Shown here: positions 1 through 6,339 of the stretch, one piece after another
How positions within the stretch are numbered: the stretch's first letter is position 1
Layout: each line of letters starts with the position of its first letter
Source: UMGS1613 sp963616135
GTDB taxonomy: Bacteria > Bacillota_I > Bacilli_A > RF39 > UBA660
Assembly: GCA_963616135.1 (NCBI GenBank)
Contig: CAVEJT010000029.1
Coordinates: 1 to 14,222, forward strand
Length of the DNA: 14,222 nucleotides
Direction of reading: 5' to 3'
Position numbers and translations under genes: made by a program
Notes under the pieces: model-generated
What the model saw: the letters and a program-made list of their open reading frames with translations, nothing else
The model's database searches: none
What the model was told of the DNA's origin: nothing

Positions 1-69
1 AACAATGTTTCTATAGATATAATTATTAAATCAACAGGACTTACAGAAGATGAAATAAACAACATATAA
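1..69 (+). CDS. C-terminal end of a gene entering from the left, possibly Rpn/PD-(D/E)XK transposase-like nuclease
   Basis: Frame 1 is open from the first base and ends in TAA at 67-69, giving 22 residues that end STGLTEDEINNI. A hairpin terminator follows directly, which supports a real gene end. The pattern 'IDIIIK.TGLTEDEI' resembles the short C-terminal helix-turn-helix-like tail common in Rpn-family (PD-(D/E)XK nuclease/putative transposase) proteins. That is recognition from memory of a short tail; no nuclease residues are in the window. It is the only gene left of rpsD on the plus strand, so it is not co-transcribed with its neighbours here. The family assignment is tentative; the existence of a coding end is fairly secure. 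Confidence 0.5.
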   Translation, partial: NNVSIDIIIKSTGLTEDEINNI

Positions 70-96
70 AAAGGATTGAAAAATTCAATCCTTTTT
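69..96. terminator. Bidirectional intrinsic terminator between converging genes
   Basis: A 10-bp perfect stem, AAGGATTGAA (71-80) with TTCAATCCTT (84-93), encloses a 3-nt loop. It is followed by T residues on the plus strand and preceded by an A run that gives a U tract on the minus strand. It can end both the left-edge gene and the convergent DUF308 gene, whose TGA stop (85-87) lies inside the stem. Confidence 0.85.
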
Positions 97-708
97 TGTT
101 TCTTCTTCTATTATTGCATCTACAGTCTTAGCATTCTTTATTTTTTTAGTTTTTTTTGTGCGATTTCTTGGTTTGACAGATTCTATGTTTTTATTTTTTG
201 ATTTGTAATATATATAATCTACTATTTCAGATATTGCATATATTATAATTAATAAACCTATCAATTGATCAAATATAGCAGATATCATAAGTATTCCTAT
301 AATTATCATCACAAATGAACTTATTAAATATGTTAAAAATCCTTGCTTATCTAATGGTCTAATTGATATAGCATATATAATTCTATTTATTCCAGCAAAT
401 AACACCCATATACCAACTATTGTTCTAATAGCAAAACTAAGTGCATTAGAGGAAAATATTAGTAATCCACCACAACATATTACAAGTAATCCTATCAAAA
501 GTTCCGTTATGCTATATTCACCTAGTTTACCTTTTAAATAAATATATACAATTGATTTAACTATACCTAATATAATTAAAACAACGCCAATTACTTTTGA
601 TACTATACTTATCAAGTCTTCCGTGCTCGTTAAGAGTATAATACCAAATACTAAAAATAATATTGCATATACTAAGTTATTAATTGTTATTCTATTTTCT
701 TTATTCAT
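85..708 (-). CDS. DUF308/HdeD-like six-TM membrane protein
   Basis: This 207-residue protein has six hydrophobic segments, roughly residues 10-26, 33-55, 69-86, 91-112, 125-143 and 144-162. A very basic tail with TKKTKKIKN follows and ends in acidic residues. Repeated paired helices, with glycine-containing motifs such as VFGIILL, GVVLIILGI and GIWVLFAGINRIIYA, are typical of the DUF308 (HdeD-like) family. HdeD was named for acid-stress genes in E. coli, but no function is established for most family members. A GTG start is possible at 718-720, but it sits inside the GGAGG Shine-Dalgarno (acctcc at 713-718 on the plus strand), so the ATG at 706-708 is preferred. The stop is TGA, which argues for the standard genetic code. 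The gene appears to be monocistronic. Confidence 0.75.
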   Translation of the reverse strand: MNKENRITINNLVYAILFLVFGIILLTSTEDLISIVSKVIGVVLIILGIVKSIVYIYLKGKLGEYSITELLIGLLVICCGGLLIFSSNALSFAIRTIVGIWVLFAGINRIIYAISIRPLDKQGFLTYLISSFVMIIIGILMISAIFDQLIGLLIIIYAISEIVDYIYYKSKNKNIESVKPRNRTKKTKKIKNAKTVDAIIEEETKKD

Positions 709-724
709 AATTACCTCCACATCA

Positions 725-730
725 ATTATA
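725..730 (-). promoter_or_regulatory. Possible -10 element for the DUF308 gene
   Basis: The minus strand reads TATAAT here. The -35 region 17 bp upstream is poor (TTTTAT) and lies within the preceding terminator. The expected start site falls at the edge of the GGAGG, which would leave almost no leader. It may be a chance match in AT-rich DNA. Confidence 0.35.
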
Positions 731-741
731 CAATAAATATT

Positions 742-775
742 AAAAAAATAAAAGTTTTATCTTTTACTTTTATTT
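742..775 (-). terminator. Intrinsic terminator after the Gln/Pro-rich membrane protein gene
   Basis: On the minus strand AAATAAAAGT (775-766) pairs with ACTTTTATTT (755-746) around a 10-nt loop, and the run continues into T residues at 748-742. The stem is AT-rich and weak, but the U tract is good. It overlaps the gene's stop codon at 770-772. Confidence 0.65.
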
Positions 776-1720
776 TAAAGGTTGACCAAATATATCCAAT
801 CCACTATTTTGTGGTTCAGGAGTAACTGGTATTGATTGACTTTGTTCCTTAGTAAATTCCTGTACTACTGGATTTGGTTGTTTTGGCAATTCTTGATTTA
901 TATTATCTAAAGGAACACTAAAATTATTTTGTTGTTGCACTGGTGCTGTCTGTTCTGCGGCTTGTGATTGTAAATTACTATTCATAAACTCTTGTATTAC
1001 TGGATTTGGTTGATTTAAATCCGTTGATTGCTGTACTGTAGCTGACACTTGTGGTGAAACACTAGGAACAACTTGAGGATTCATTTGAGGTTGAAACTCA
1101 TTTGTCATAGAAACCGGTTCCTTAACAATTTCTGGTATTGGTTGGCTATTTATATCTGAACCAACTGCATTAACTTCTTGTATATTTTGTTGTATTGGTT
1201 GTACTGGTATTGGTGATATATTATTATCAATTGTTTGAACAGGTGTATCTTGCTGTATTGGTTGTTCATTATATAATTTATCTATTTGAGCTATCATATT
1301 TGAAGGGGCAGAATTTTCACTAGAAACTATAGCCTCTTGCTTTTCTTTTACTTTCATGTTAGACAAAAATGTAATAACCCCTGTTGCAATAGCTCCTATA
1401 GCTAGAAAATAATAACCTACACTTAGAGTACTAAAAGTACCTTGATCTAATACATCTACTGTTTGCATTATAATAAAGAATAGAACAGCACCCGTACTCA
1501 TATATGCAAATTCTGTTTTGAAATTAAGCGAAAAAAATACAACACCAATAACTCCAAAAACAATTAACATTATAGGTAAATATAATGTATCTATTGAACT
1601 ATATACTCCCCATAAACTTTGAGTATAACCTGTTACGCTTACAAATGGAACAAATACACCTACTATTATAAGTGCCGAAAATATTGCTCCTAATATTCTA
1701 AGTATTAATTTTTTATTCAT
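770..1720 (-). CDS. Four-TM membrane protein with a long Gln/Pro-rich cytoplasmic-type tail
   Basis: Not recognised as a named family. The 316-residue protein has four hydrophobic segments (about residues 7-29, 46-66, 71-90 and 101-121), then roughly 195 low-complexity residues rich in Q, P, N, V and S. The tail holds two near-identical nonapeptides, QPNPVIQEF (237-245) and QPNPVVQEF (281-289), and ends in the hydrophobic motif LDIFGQPLK. With four TM segments and no signal peptide, the tail is predicted to lie on the same side as the N-terminus, most likely the cytoplasm (inference). Such tails often act as flexible linkers carrying short binding motifs; the repeated nonapeptide and the C-terminal motif are candidates. 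Start ATG at 1718-1720 has AGGGGT upstream. The gene has its own terminator and a plausible promoter, so it is probably a single-gene unit. Confidence 0.75.
   Translation of the reverse strand: MNKKLILRILGAIFSALIIVGVFVPFVSVTGYTQSLWGVYSSIDTLYLPIMLIVFGVIGVVFFSLNFKTEFAYMSTGAVLFFIIMQTVDVLDQGTFSTLSVGYYFLAIGAIATGVITFLSNMKVKEKQEAIVSSENSAPSNMIAQIDKLYNEQPIQQDTPVQTIDNNISPIPVQPIQQNIQEVNAVGSDINSQPIPEIVKEPVSMTNEFQPQMNPQVVPSVSPQVSATVQQSTDLNQPNPVIQEFMNSNLQSQAAEQTAPVQQQNNFSVPLDNINQELPKQPNPVVQEFTKEQSQSIPVTPEPQNSGLDIFGQPLK
854..1012 (-). repeat. Pair of 27-bp coding repeats (QPNPV[IV]QEF) in the membrane protein tail
   Basis: The copies at 854-880 and 986-1012 differ at 3 of 27 positions, all in third or synonymous-type codon positions except the one giving Ile/Val. 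The conserved peptide with silent differences suggests selection on the protein motif more than a recent DNA duplication. Confidence 0.7.
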
Positions 1721-1745
1721 ATTACCCCTACTTTCTTACTATTTA

Positions 1746-1773
1746 ATTATATCATTTATAAAAAAAAAAGCAA
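1746..1773 (-). promoter_or_regulatory. Extended -10 promoter for the Gln/Pro-rich membrane protein gene
   Basis: On the minus strand TGATATAAT (1754-1746) is an extended -10 (TGnTATAAT). A weak -35, TTGCTT (1773-1768), lies 16 bp upstream, embedded in the rubrerythrin terminator stem. The start would fall near 1739, about 15 nt before the Shine-Dalgarno. Confidence 0.5.
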
Positions 1774-1810
1774 TAGTTACTTTTAAATTATTTAATAGTT
1801 ATTTGCTTTT
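1760..1810 (-). terminator. Intrinsic terminator of the perR-rubrerythrin operon
   Basis: On the minus strand AAAAGCAA (1810-1803) pairs with TTGCTTTT (1773-1766), followed by a run of about ten T (down to 1760). The 29-nt interior contains a second small palindrome, TTAAATTATTTAA. The stem begins inside the last codons of the rubrerythrin gene. Confidence 0.75.
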
Positions 1811-2331
1811 CTTTCAAAATAGCTCTGTGGATGAGCACATATAGGGCATACTTTAGGAGCTTCTTTTCCTATTACAACATGTCCACAATTACGACAAATC
1901 CAAATAGTATCTCCTTCACTAGAAAATACTAATTTGTCTTCTATGTTTTTTAACAATTTTTTATATCTTTCTTCATGTTCTTTTTCTATTTTTGCTACCT
2001 CTTCAAAAAGAAATGCTATATGATCAAAACCTTCGCTGCGAGCTTCTTCTGCAAATTTAGCATACATATCTGTCCACTCATAATTTTCTCCTTCTGCTGC
2101 AGCTTTTAAATTATCAACAGTTGATTTAATATCTCCACCTTCTAATAATTTAAACCACATTTTAGCATGTTCTTTCTCATTATTAGCAGTTTCTTCAAAA
2201 ATGGCAGCTATTTGTTCATAACCTTCTTTTTTTGCCTTACTAGCAAAATAAGTATACTTATTTCTTGCTTGACTTTCACCAGCAAAAGCAGCCATCAAAT
2301 TTTGTTCTGTCTTACTTCCTTTTAATTCCAT
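1792..2331 (-). CDS. rbr: Rubrerythrin
   Basis: This cytoplasmic non-haem iron peroxidase reduces hydrogen peroxide in anaerobes, taking electrons through rubredoxin or NAD(P)H-linked partners. The 179-residue protein has the two expected parts. The first is a four-helix ferritin-like diiron domain with E19 (FAGES), E52xxH55 (EKEHAKMW) and E116xxH119 (EKEHEERY). The second is a C-terminal rubredoxin-like FeS4 domain with C146xxC149 (CRNCGH) and C162xxC165 (CPICAHP). The frame is open further upstream, but that extension (MKIAKRRRDS) runs back into perR; the ATG at 2329-2331 has a strong AAGGAGAG placed just before it. It starts one base after the regulator's TAG, so the pair is translationally coupled and peroxide-responsive co-expression is very likely. 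Confidence 0.96.
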   Translation of the reverse strand: MELKGSKTEQNLMAAFAGESQARNKYTYFASKAKKEGYEQIAAIFEETANNEKEHAKMWFKLLEGGDIKSTVDNLKAAAEGENYEWTDMYAKFAEEARSEGFDHIAFLFEEVAKIEKEHEERYKKLLKNIEDKLVFSSEGDTIWICRNCGHVVIGKEAPKVCPICAHPQSYFERKANNY

Positions 2332-2332
2332 A

Positions 2333-2695
2333 CTATCTCTCCTTCTTTTGGCAATCTTCACATATACCTTCCAATTTAATTTTACAATTTAAAACTTTGT
2401 TAGAATCTTTTTTATATTCAAATGAATAATCATATATATCTATAATTTTGTTGCATTTCATACATATAAAATGTATATGTTCTATATTTTTATCATATCT
2501 ATCTATATTATCATTCATTTTAATTCTTTGTATCAAATTAGATTCTACTAAAGAATTTAAATTTCTATAAACAGTACCAAGACTAATATCAGGTATTATA
2601 TTTCTACATTCATTATAAACTTCTATAGCACTCATATGATTATTACTATTTTGTATTAATTCTAATATAAGTTTCTTTTGTTTTGTATTCCTCAT
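2333..2695 (-). CDS. perR: Fur-family peroxide regulator, PerR-like
   Basis: This 120-residue DNA-binding metalloregulator has an N-terminal winged helix (about residues 1-60, with LGTVYRNLNSL as recognition helix) and a C-terminal metal-binding dimerisation domain. The structural zinc site is C78xxC81 plus C112xxC115. The probable regulatory site is H20, D68, H73, H75 and D86. The Asp at 68 (RYD) corresponds to Asp85 of Bacillus PerR, where iron regulators of the Fur type have Glu, so PerR is preferred over Fur. The spacing from D68 to H73 is one residue shorter than in B. subtilis PerR. PerR proteins sense peroxide by iron-catalysed oxidation of the histidines and then release DNA. Directly downstream is rubrerythrin, a known type of PerR target in clostridia, and a palindromic operator covers the promoter, implying autoregulation. 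Confidence 0.88.
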   Translation of the reverse strand: MRNTKQKKLILELIQNSNNHMSAIEVYNECRNIIPDISLGTVYRNLNSLVESNLIQRIKMNDNIDRYDKNIEHIHFICMKCNKIIDIYDYSFEYKKDSNKVLNCKIKLEGICEDCQKKER

Positions 2696-2706
2696 ATAAT
2701 CTCCTT

Positions 2707-2725
2707 ATTAGTAATGATTACTAAT
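2707..2725. promoter_or_regulatory. PerR/Fur-type operator (perfect 9-1-9 palindrome)
   Basis: The core TTAGTAATGATTACTAA (2708-2724) is a perfect inverted repeat around a central G, extended by one A/T pair on each side. It closely matches the PerR box pattern TTATAATNATTATAA. It lies between the -10 element and the Shine-Dalgarno, over the expected transcription start, so bound regulator would block initiation. Confidence 0.85.
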
Positions 2726-2728
2726 TAA

Positions 2729-2757
2729 ATTATACCACAATATTTTTTGTTTTACAA
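2729..2757 (-). promoter_or_regulatory. Sigma-A promoter of perR-rbr
   Basis: On the minus strand TTGTAA (2757-2752), a 17-bp spacer and TATAAT (2734-2729). The start would be about 2722, within the palindromic operator. AAGGAG at 2706-2701 precedes the perR ATG by 5 nt. Confidence 0.8.
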
Positions 2758-2787
2758 GAAAAAAACACTATTTTTTAATAATGTTTT
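2758..2787 (-). terminator. Intrinsic terminator ending the T-box/thrS operon
   Basis: An 11-bp stem on the minus strand, AAAACATTATT (2787-2777) with AATAGTGTTTT (2772-2762), contains one G-U pair, has a 4-nt loop and runs into a T tract. It overlaps the stop codon of the small two-TM gene and separates this operon from the perR promoter immediately beyond. Confidence 0.8.
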
Positions 2788-3032
2788 CTCTCCCATATTT
2801 TTCTAATAGCTTTTAAAGATAGTGTAGATAAGATAAAACCTATTACTGGTACTAGGGAACTTAAAAATATATTTGTATTATTTTTTATTATATATGAATA
2901 TATAACAACTACTATATATGTTAAAACAATTATACATATTCTCCTAGTAAAACTTACTTCCCAAGCTTTGTCTTTTTCTACTCTCTTATTTCTTTCTTCT
3001 ATATTTTTTATTCTATTTTCTAAAGATTTCAT
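2775..3032 (-). CDS. Small two-TM protein with N-terminal charged helix
   Basis: A conserved-hypothetical type of protein with no assigned function. Of its 85 residues, 1-25 form a charged, probably coiled-coil helix (SLENRIKNIEERNKRVEKDKAWE). Hydrophobic segments lie at about 31-49 and 55-73 with a short basic tail. The 'LENRIKxIEERNKRVExDKAWE' start followed by a two-TM hairpin is a layout I recall from small uncharacterised bacterial membrane proteins, but I cannot name a family. The start ATG has GAAGG upstream, and only 5 nt separate it from the preceding stop, so it is the last gene of the T-box operon. Confidence 0.75.
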   Translation of the reverse strand: MKSLENRIKNIEERNKRVEKDKAWEVSFTRRICIIVLTYIVVVIYSYIIKNNTNIFLSSLVPVIGFILSTLSLKAIRKIWERKHY

Positions 3033-3037
3033 AATGC

Positions 3038-4024
3038 TTACCTTCTTTTTTTATCTTTATGAGCTTTAATGTTTTCTTCAGTATATCCAACTAACATATC
3101 ACTATTTTTACTTACTATTGTATCCCATATCTCATCATAAATCTCTTTTGATTTACGGGTTAAATTACTAAGATTTGATATAGTATAAGTTTTGTTCTCT
3201 TTTGTAATTAATATAATACTCTTAGCAGTTTTAATACCATTTGTTTTTGTAATATTTGGATAAATCCAATCTATATCTGTATATTTGATAATAAATAATT
3301 TACCACTAAAATTAATTATATAATTTGGTGTCAAGTATAAATTAGCTTTATTATAATAGAAAGAATTTTTATCATTCATTTCACTATCTAATTCTTTAAT
3401 ATTATATTTATTTTTGATTTTATTAAAATTAATTATTTTAGCTAAATTTATTATAAATATAATTATACCTGGTATTATTGTTATTACAACTAGGAATATT
3501 TGAAATATAGCAACTGAAGATTCTGACTCTTCCATATCAAGATATACATCACCAAAATAATTATCATAATCAACTAAAGATATTTTATCATTTTCATCTT
3601 TATCATCATTAAATTTTTCTATTGCTAGCTCTTTTACATCTTTAGTTGGATACTTAGTAATTCCCTTTATCTTAATTTCTGATTTGTTTTGAATAACAGA
3701 TTGATACTTTTCTTCATTCATATAAATAACATACAAATATTTTCCATCATTCACTATATAATAAGCATTATTATTTTCTTTATCTATAGCAAATTTAACA
3801 GGATTTGATACATTATTTATATATGCACTTTTATAATCCTTTTCGTTTTCTTCATTTATAATGATATCATTTAAACTTTTCTCTTGTACTCTAGATGTTT
3901 TTATAATAGAGCACTTCCATGCATAGAAAACAATTGAAAGTACAATCAATATAATAGAAATCACAAAATATATAATAGTCTTTTTATATTGATTTTTAAT
4001 ATTAATATTTGTAAAGCTATTCAT
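3038..4024 (-). CDS. Two-TM protein with extracytoplasmic domain and possible PH-like cytoplasmic domain
   Basis: Not a named gene. The 328-residue protein has TM1 at about 15-37, a polar extracytoplasmic region at about 38-168 (lysine/aspartate-rich, with a short beta-type stretch AYYIVNDGKYLYVIYM), and TM2 at about 171-197. A cytoplasmic C-terminal domain follows. Its pattern of short beta strands (NLYLTPNYIINFSGKLFIIKY, IDWIY, SIILITKENKTYTI) and closing helix KSKEIYDEIWDTI resembles bacterial PH-like domains. The fold assignment is inference from the strand pattern. Start ATG at 4022-4024 has GAGGGGT upstream and lies 11 nt after the thrS stop, so it should be transcribed from the T-box promoter. 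No direct link to threonine metabolism is visible. Confidence 0.72.
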   Translation of the reverse strand: MNSFTNINIKNQYKKTIIYFVISIILIVLSIVFYAWKCSIIKTSRVQEKSLNDIIINEENEKDYKSAYINNVSNPVKFAIDKENNNAYYIVNDGKYLYVIYMNEEKYQSVIQNKSEIKIKGITKYPTKDVKELAIEKFNDDKDENDKISLVDYDNYFGDVYLDMEESESSVAIFQIFLVVITIIPGIIIFIINLAKIINFNKIKNKYNIKELDSEMNDKNSFYYNKANLYLTPNYIINFSGKLFIIKYTDIDWIYPNITKTNGIKTAKSIILITKENKTYTISNLSNLTRKSKEIYDEIWDTIVSKNSDMLVGYTEENIKAHKDKKRR

Positions 4025-4035
4025 TTTACCCCTCT

Positions 4036-5790
4036 TTAATTATCACAAATTTTTAATTCTTCTTCTATCTTTTTATAAAATTCATCAAGTGAAACAGTTA
4101 TTGTCTCCTCACTACCATAACATCTATAACTAATATTATTATTGTCAACTTCTTTTTGACCTATTATTATTGAATAAGGTATTTTTTTCATTACTGATTC
4201 TCTCATTTTATATCCTAATTTTTCATCTCTATCATCTAGATTAACTCTATAATTTTTATTTTTAAATTCATTAAATAATTTAGTAGCATATTCCAAATGG
4301 TATTGATTATTAACTGGAATTATATTAAATTCTATTGGAGATAACCAAAGTGGAAGTGCTCCTTTTGTTTCTTCTAATATAAAAGCTGTAAACCTATCAA
4401 ATGTACCAAATATAGCTCTATGAAGTACTACTGGAGTTTTTTTAGTTCCATCTCTATCTATATAAGAAAGTTCAAATCTTCTAGGTAATAAGAAATCTAG
4501 TTGACATGTAGAAAGTGTTACTTCTGGACCTACTGCAGGTTTTACTTCTACATCAAGTTTTGGTCCATAGAATGCTGCTTCACCTATTGCTTCAGTATAT
4601 TCACATCCAAGTTCATTTAGAACCTCTCTTAACTTACTTTCTGCCTCGTTCCACATTTCATCATCATCAAAATATTTTTCAGTATCTTCAGGGTCTCTTA
4701 AAGATAATCTAAATTTATAATTCTTAAGCCCAAAATCTTTATATACATCAAGAATAAGTGATACTACTTTTTTAAATTCTTCACCTATTTGATCCGGTCT
4801 TACAAATAGATGGGCATCATTTTGACACATACAACGAACTCTTTCAAGTCCTTTAACAGCACCACTTGCTTCGTATCTAAAATCAGTTGCAAACTCACCT
4901 ATTCTAATAGGTAAATCCCTATATGAATGAATTTCATTACCATAAACTAGCATATGATGTGGACAATTCATAGGCCTCAATACAAATTCTTCATCATCTA
5001 CTTTCATAGATGGAAACATATTTTCTTTATAATGATCCCAATGTCCTGAAGTTTTATATAAATCAACAGTACCTACACAAGGAGTATATACATGAAGATA
5101 ACCTAATTTTCTTTCTTTATTATATATATAGTTTTCTAATTGTTTTCTTACTATAGCACCATTTGGTAACCATAAAGGCATACCTTTACCTACTAAATCA
5201 TGAGACATAAATATACCTAAATCTTTACCAATTTTTCTATGATCTCTTAATTTTGCTTCTTCTATTTCTTTTAAATATGCATCTAAATCTTCTTCATTAG
5301 GAAAACATACTCCATATATTCTTTGAAGCATTTTATTCTTAGAATCCCCTTTAAAATAAGCTCCTGATACTTTTAATAATTTAAAGTATTTCATAGATTT
5401 TGTAGTAGGCATATGTGGACCTCTACAAAGATCAATAAAATCATCTTGTTTGTAGGCACTTATAACAGTACCATCTTCATCCATACGAGATATTAAATCT
5501 ACTTTATATGGATCGTTTTTAAACATTTCAAGTGCTTCTTCTTTAGATAATTCTATTCTTTTAATAAGTTTATCAGATTTAGATATTTTTTTCATTTCAC
5601 GTTCTATTTTTTCTAAATCTTCTTCTGTTAACACTTTATCACCTAAGTCAACATCATAATAAAAGCCACTCTCTATTACTGGTCCTACCCAAAATAATGC
5701 ATTTGGATATAAATGCTTAATAGCGTGTGCCATTAAATGAGCACAACTGTGATTCAAAGTATTTAATTCTTTATTTTCTTTAATATTCAT
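4036..5790 (-). CDS. thrS: Threonyl-tRNA synthetase lacking the N-terminal TGS domain
   Basis: Charges tRNA-Thr with threonine in the cytoplasm (class II synthetase). The 584 residues start directly at the editing (N2) domain, about 60 residues shorter at the N-terminus than the usual enzyme of about 640, so the TGS/N1 domain is absent. The editing site is intact: H14 and H18 (HSCAH) with C122 and H126 (CRGPH). The catalytic core has motif 2 around RYEASGAVKGLERVR (305-319) and motif 3 at HRAIFGTFDRF. The zinc ligands are C276 (MNCPHH), H327 (NDAHLF) and H457. The anticodon-binding domain spans about 485-575. Start ATG at 5788-5790 has AGAGGAGAT and overlaps the upstream gene by 11 bp, so translation is coupled. 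Some Mollicute enzymes are known to lack N1. The T-box upstream controls expression by uncharged tRNA-Thr. Confidence 0.97.
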   Translation of the reverse strand: MNIKENKELNTLNHSCAHLMAHAIKHLYPNALFWVGPVIESGFYYDVDLGDKVLTEEDLEKIEREMKKISKSDKLIKRIELSKEEALEMFKNDPYKVDLISRMDEDGTVISAYKQDDFIDLCRGPHMPTTKSMKYFKLLKVSGAYFKGDSKNKMLQRIYGVCFPNEEDLDAYLKEIEEAKLRDHRKIGKDLGIFMSHDLVGKGMPLWLPNGAIVRKQLENYIYNKERKLGYLHVYTPCVGTVDLYKTSGHWDHYKENMFPSMKVDDEEFVLRPMNCPHHMLVYGNEIHSYRDLPIRIGEFATDFRYEASGAVKGLERVRCMCQNDAHLFVRPDQIGEEFKKVVSLILDVYKDFGLKNYKFRLSLRDPEDTEKYFDDDEMWNEAESKLREVLNELGCEYTEAIGEAAFYGPKLDVEVKPAVGPEVTLSTCQLDFLLPRRFELSYIDRDGTKKTPVVLHRAIFGTFDRFTAFILEETKGALPLWLSPIEFNIIPVNNQYHLEYATKLFNEFKNKNYRVNLDDRDEKLGYKMRESVMKKIPYSIIIGQKEVDNNNISYRCYGSEETITVSLDEFYKKIEEELKICDN

Positions 5791-6334
5791 AAATATCTCC
5801 TCTTTCTATTTTTCTTTTTTTCTCTTTATACTTATTTTTTTCTTTTTTATTTTTCTTTATTATATTTATAATAGTTTTATATTCTTTCATCATCTTTTCT
5901 TGTTTAAATATTTTTGCCAATTTATTTAACTCAAAAACACTAAGCTTATTTACTCTTAAATATTCTTCTATAGCGCTCCTTAATTCTTCTTCTGATACTT
6001 CTTCTTTAATTAATTCTTCCTCTTGCTCATCAAACACTATAATTTCATCAAAACTATTTACAATAGGCTTTTCATATGGGGCTACAAAGCCAAAAGAATC
6101 TATTACTGGAATTATCTCACCTTTAAATATTTTATCCTTATTTTTGTAAGCCTCTTCAAATCCTATCCTTTTTAGCGATGGTAAAAAATATTTAACATCA
6201 TTATGGCTCATTTTATTTTTCGATATAAACTCATTACAAATACCACAATATACATTTAAAAATCTTAATAAACTTACCCCATTATTTTCTAATTCTTTTT
6301 TGAATTCTCTCATTTGTTGATTATTTGTTGACAT
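5780..6334 (-). CDS. Unknown 184-residue charged protein, first gene of the T-box/thrS operon
   Basis: Not recognised. It appears cytoplasmic, with no signal or TM segment. Residues 1-65 look helical, with a lone C30xxC33 pair (CGIC). Residues 75-100 are more beta-like (EIIPVIDSFGFVAPYEKPIV). Then comes an acidic stretch (DEQEEELIKEEVSEEEL) followed by a helical region, and it ends in a lysine-rich tail (KKNKKEKNKYKEKKRK). The context is notable: it lies between the T-box terminator and thrS, overlapping thrS by 11 bp, so its expression is tied to threonyl-tRNA level. It is not the missing TGS domain of ThrRS: it lacks that fold's short beta-grasp pattern and is too long. Start ATG at 6332-6334 has GGGGGAAGT upstream. 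Function unknown. Confidence 0.7.
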   Translation of the reverse strand: MSTNNQQMREFKKELENNGVSLLRFLNVYCGICNEFISKNKMSHNDVKYFLPSLKRIGFEEAYKNKDKIFKGEIIPVIDSFGFVAPYEKPIVNSFDEIIVFDEQEEELIKEEVSEEELRSAIEEYLRVNKLSVFELNKLAKIFKQEKMMKEYKTIINIIKKNKKEKNKYKEKKRKIERGDIYEY

Positions 6335-6339
6335 ACTTC

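Noticed and set aside
85..87. Use of the Mycoplasma code (TGA as tryptophan)
   Set aside because: The DUF308 gene ends at TGA inside a terminator, and the long genes use TGG for Trp with no in-frame TGA, so the standard code fits.
1772..1801. Direct repeat AATAGTTA (1772-1779 and 1794-1801) as a possible attachment or regulatory repeat
   Set aside because: It is short, in AT-rich sequence, and lies within the rubrerythrin terminator where partial self-pairing explains it.
4515..4712. Open frame of 65 codons on the plus strand
   Set aside because: It lies antisense within thrS, is Leu/His-rich low complexity, and has no ribosome binding site; it is a shadow of the thrS codons.
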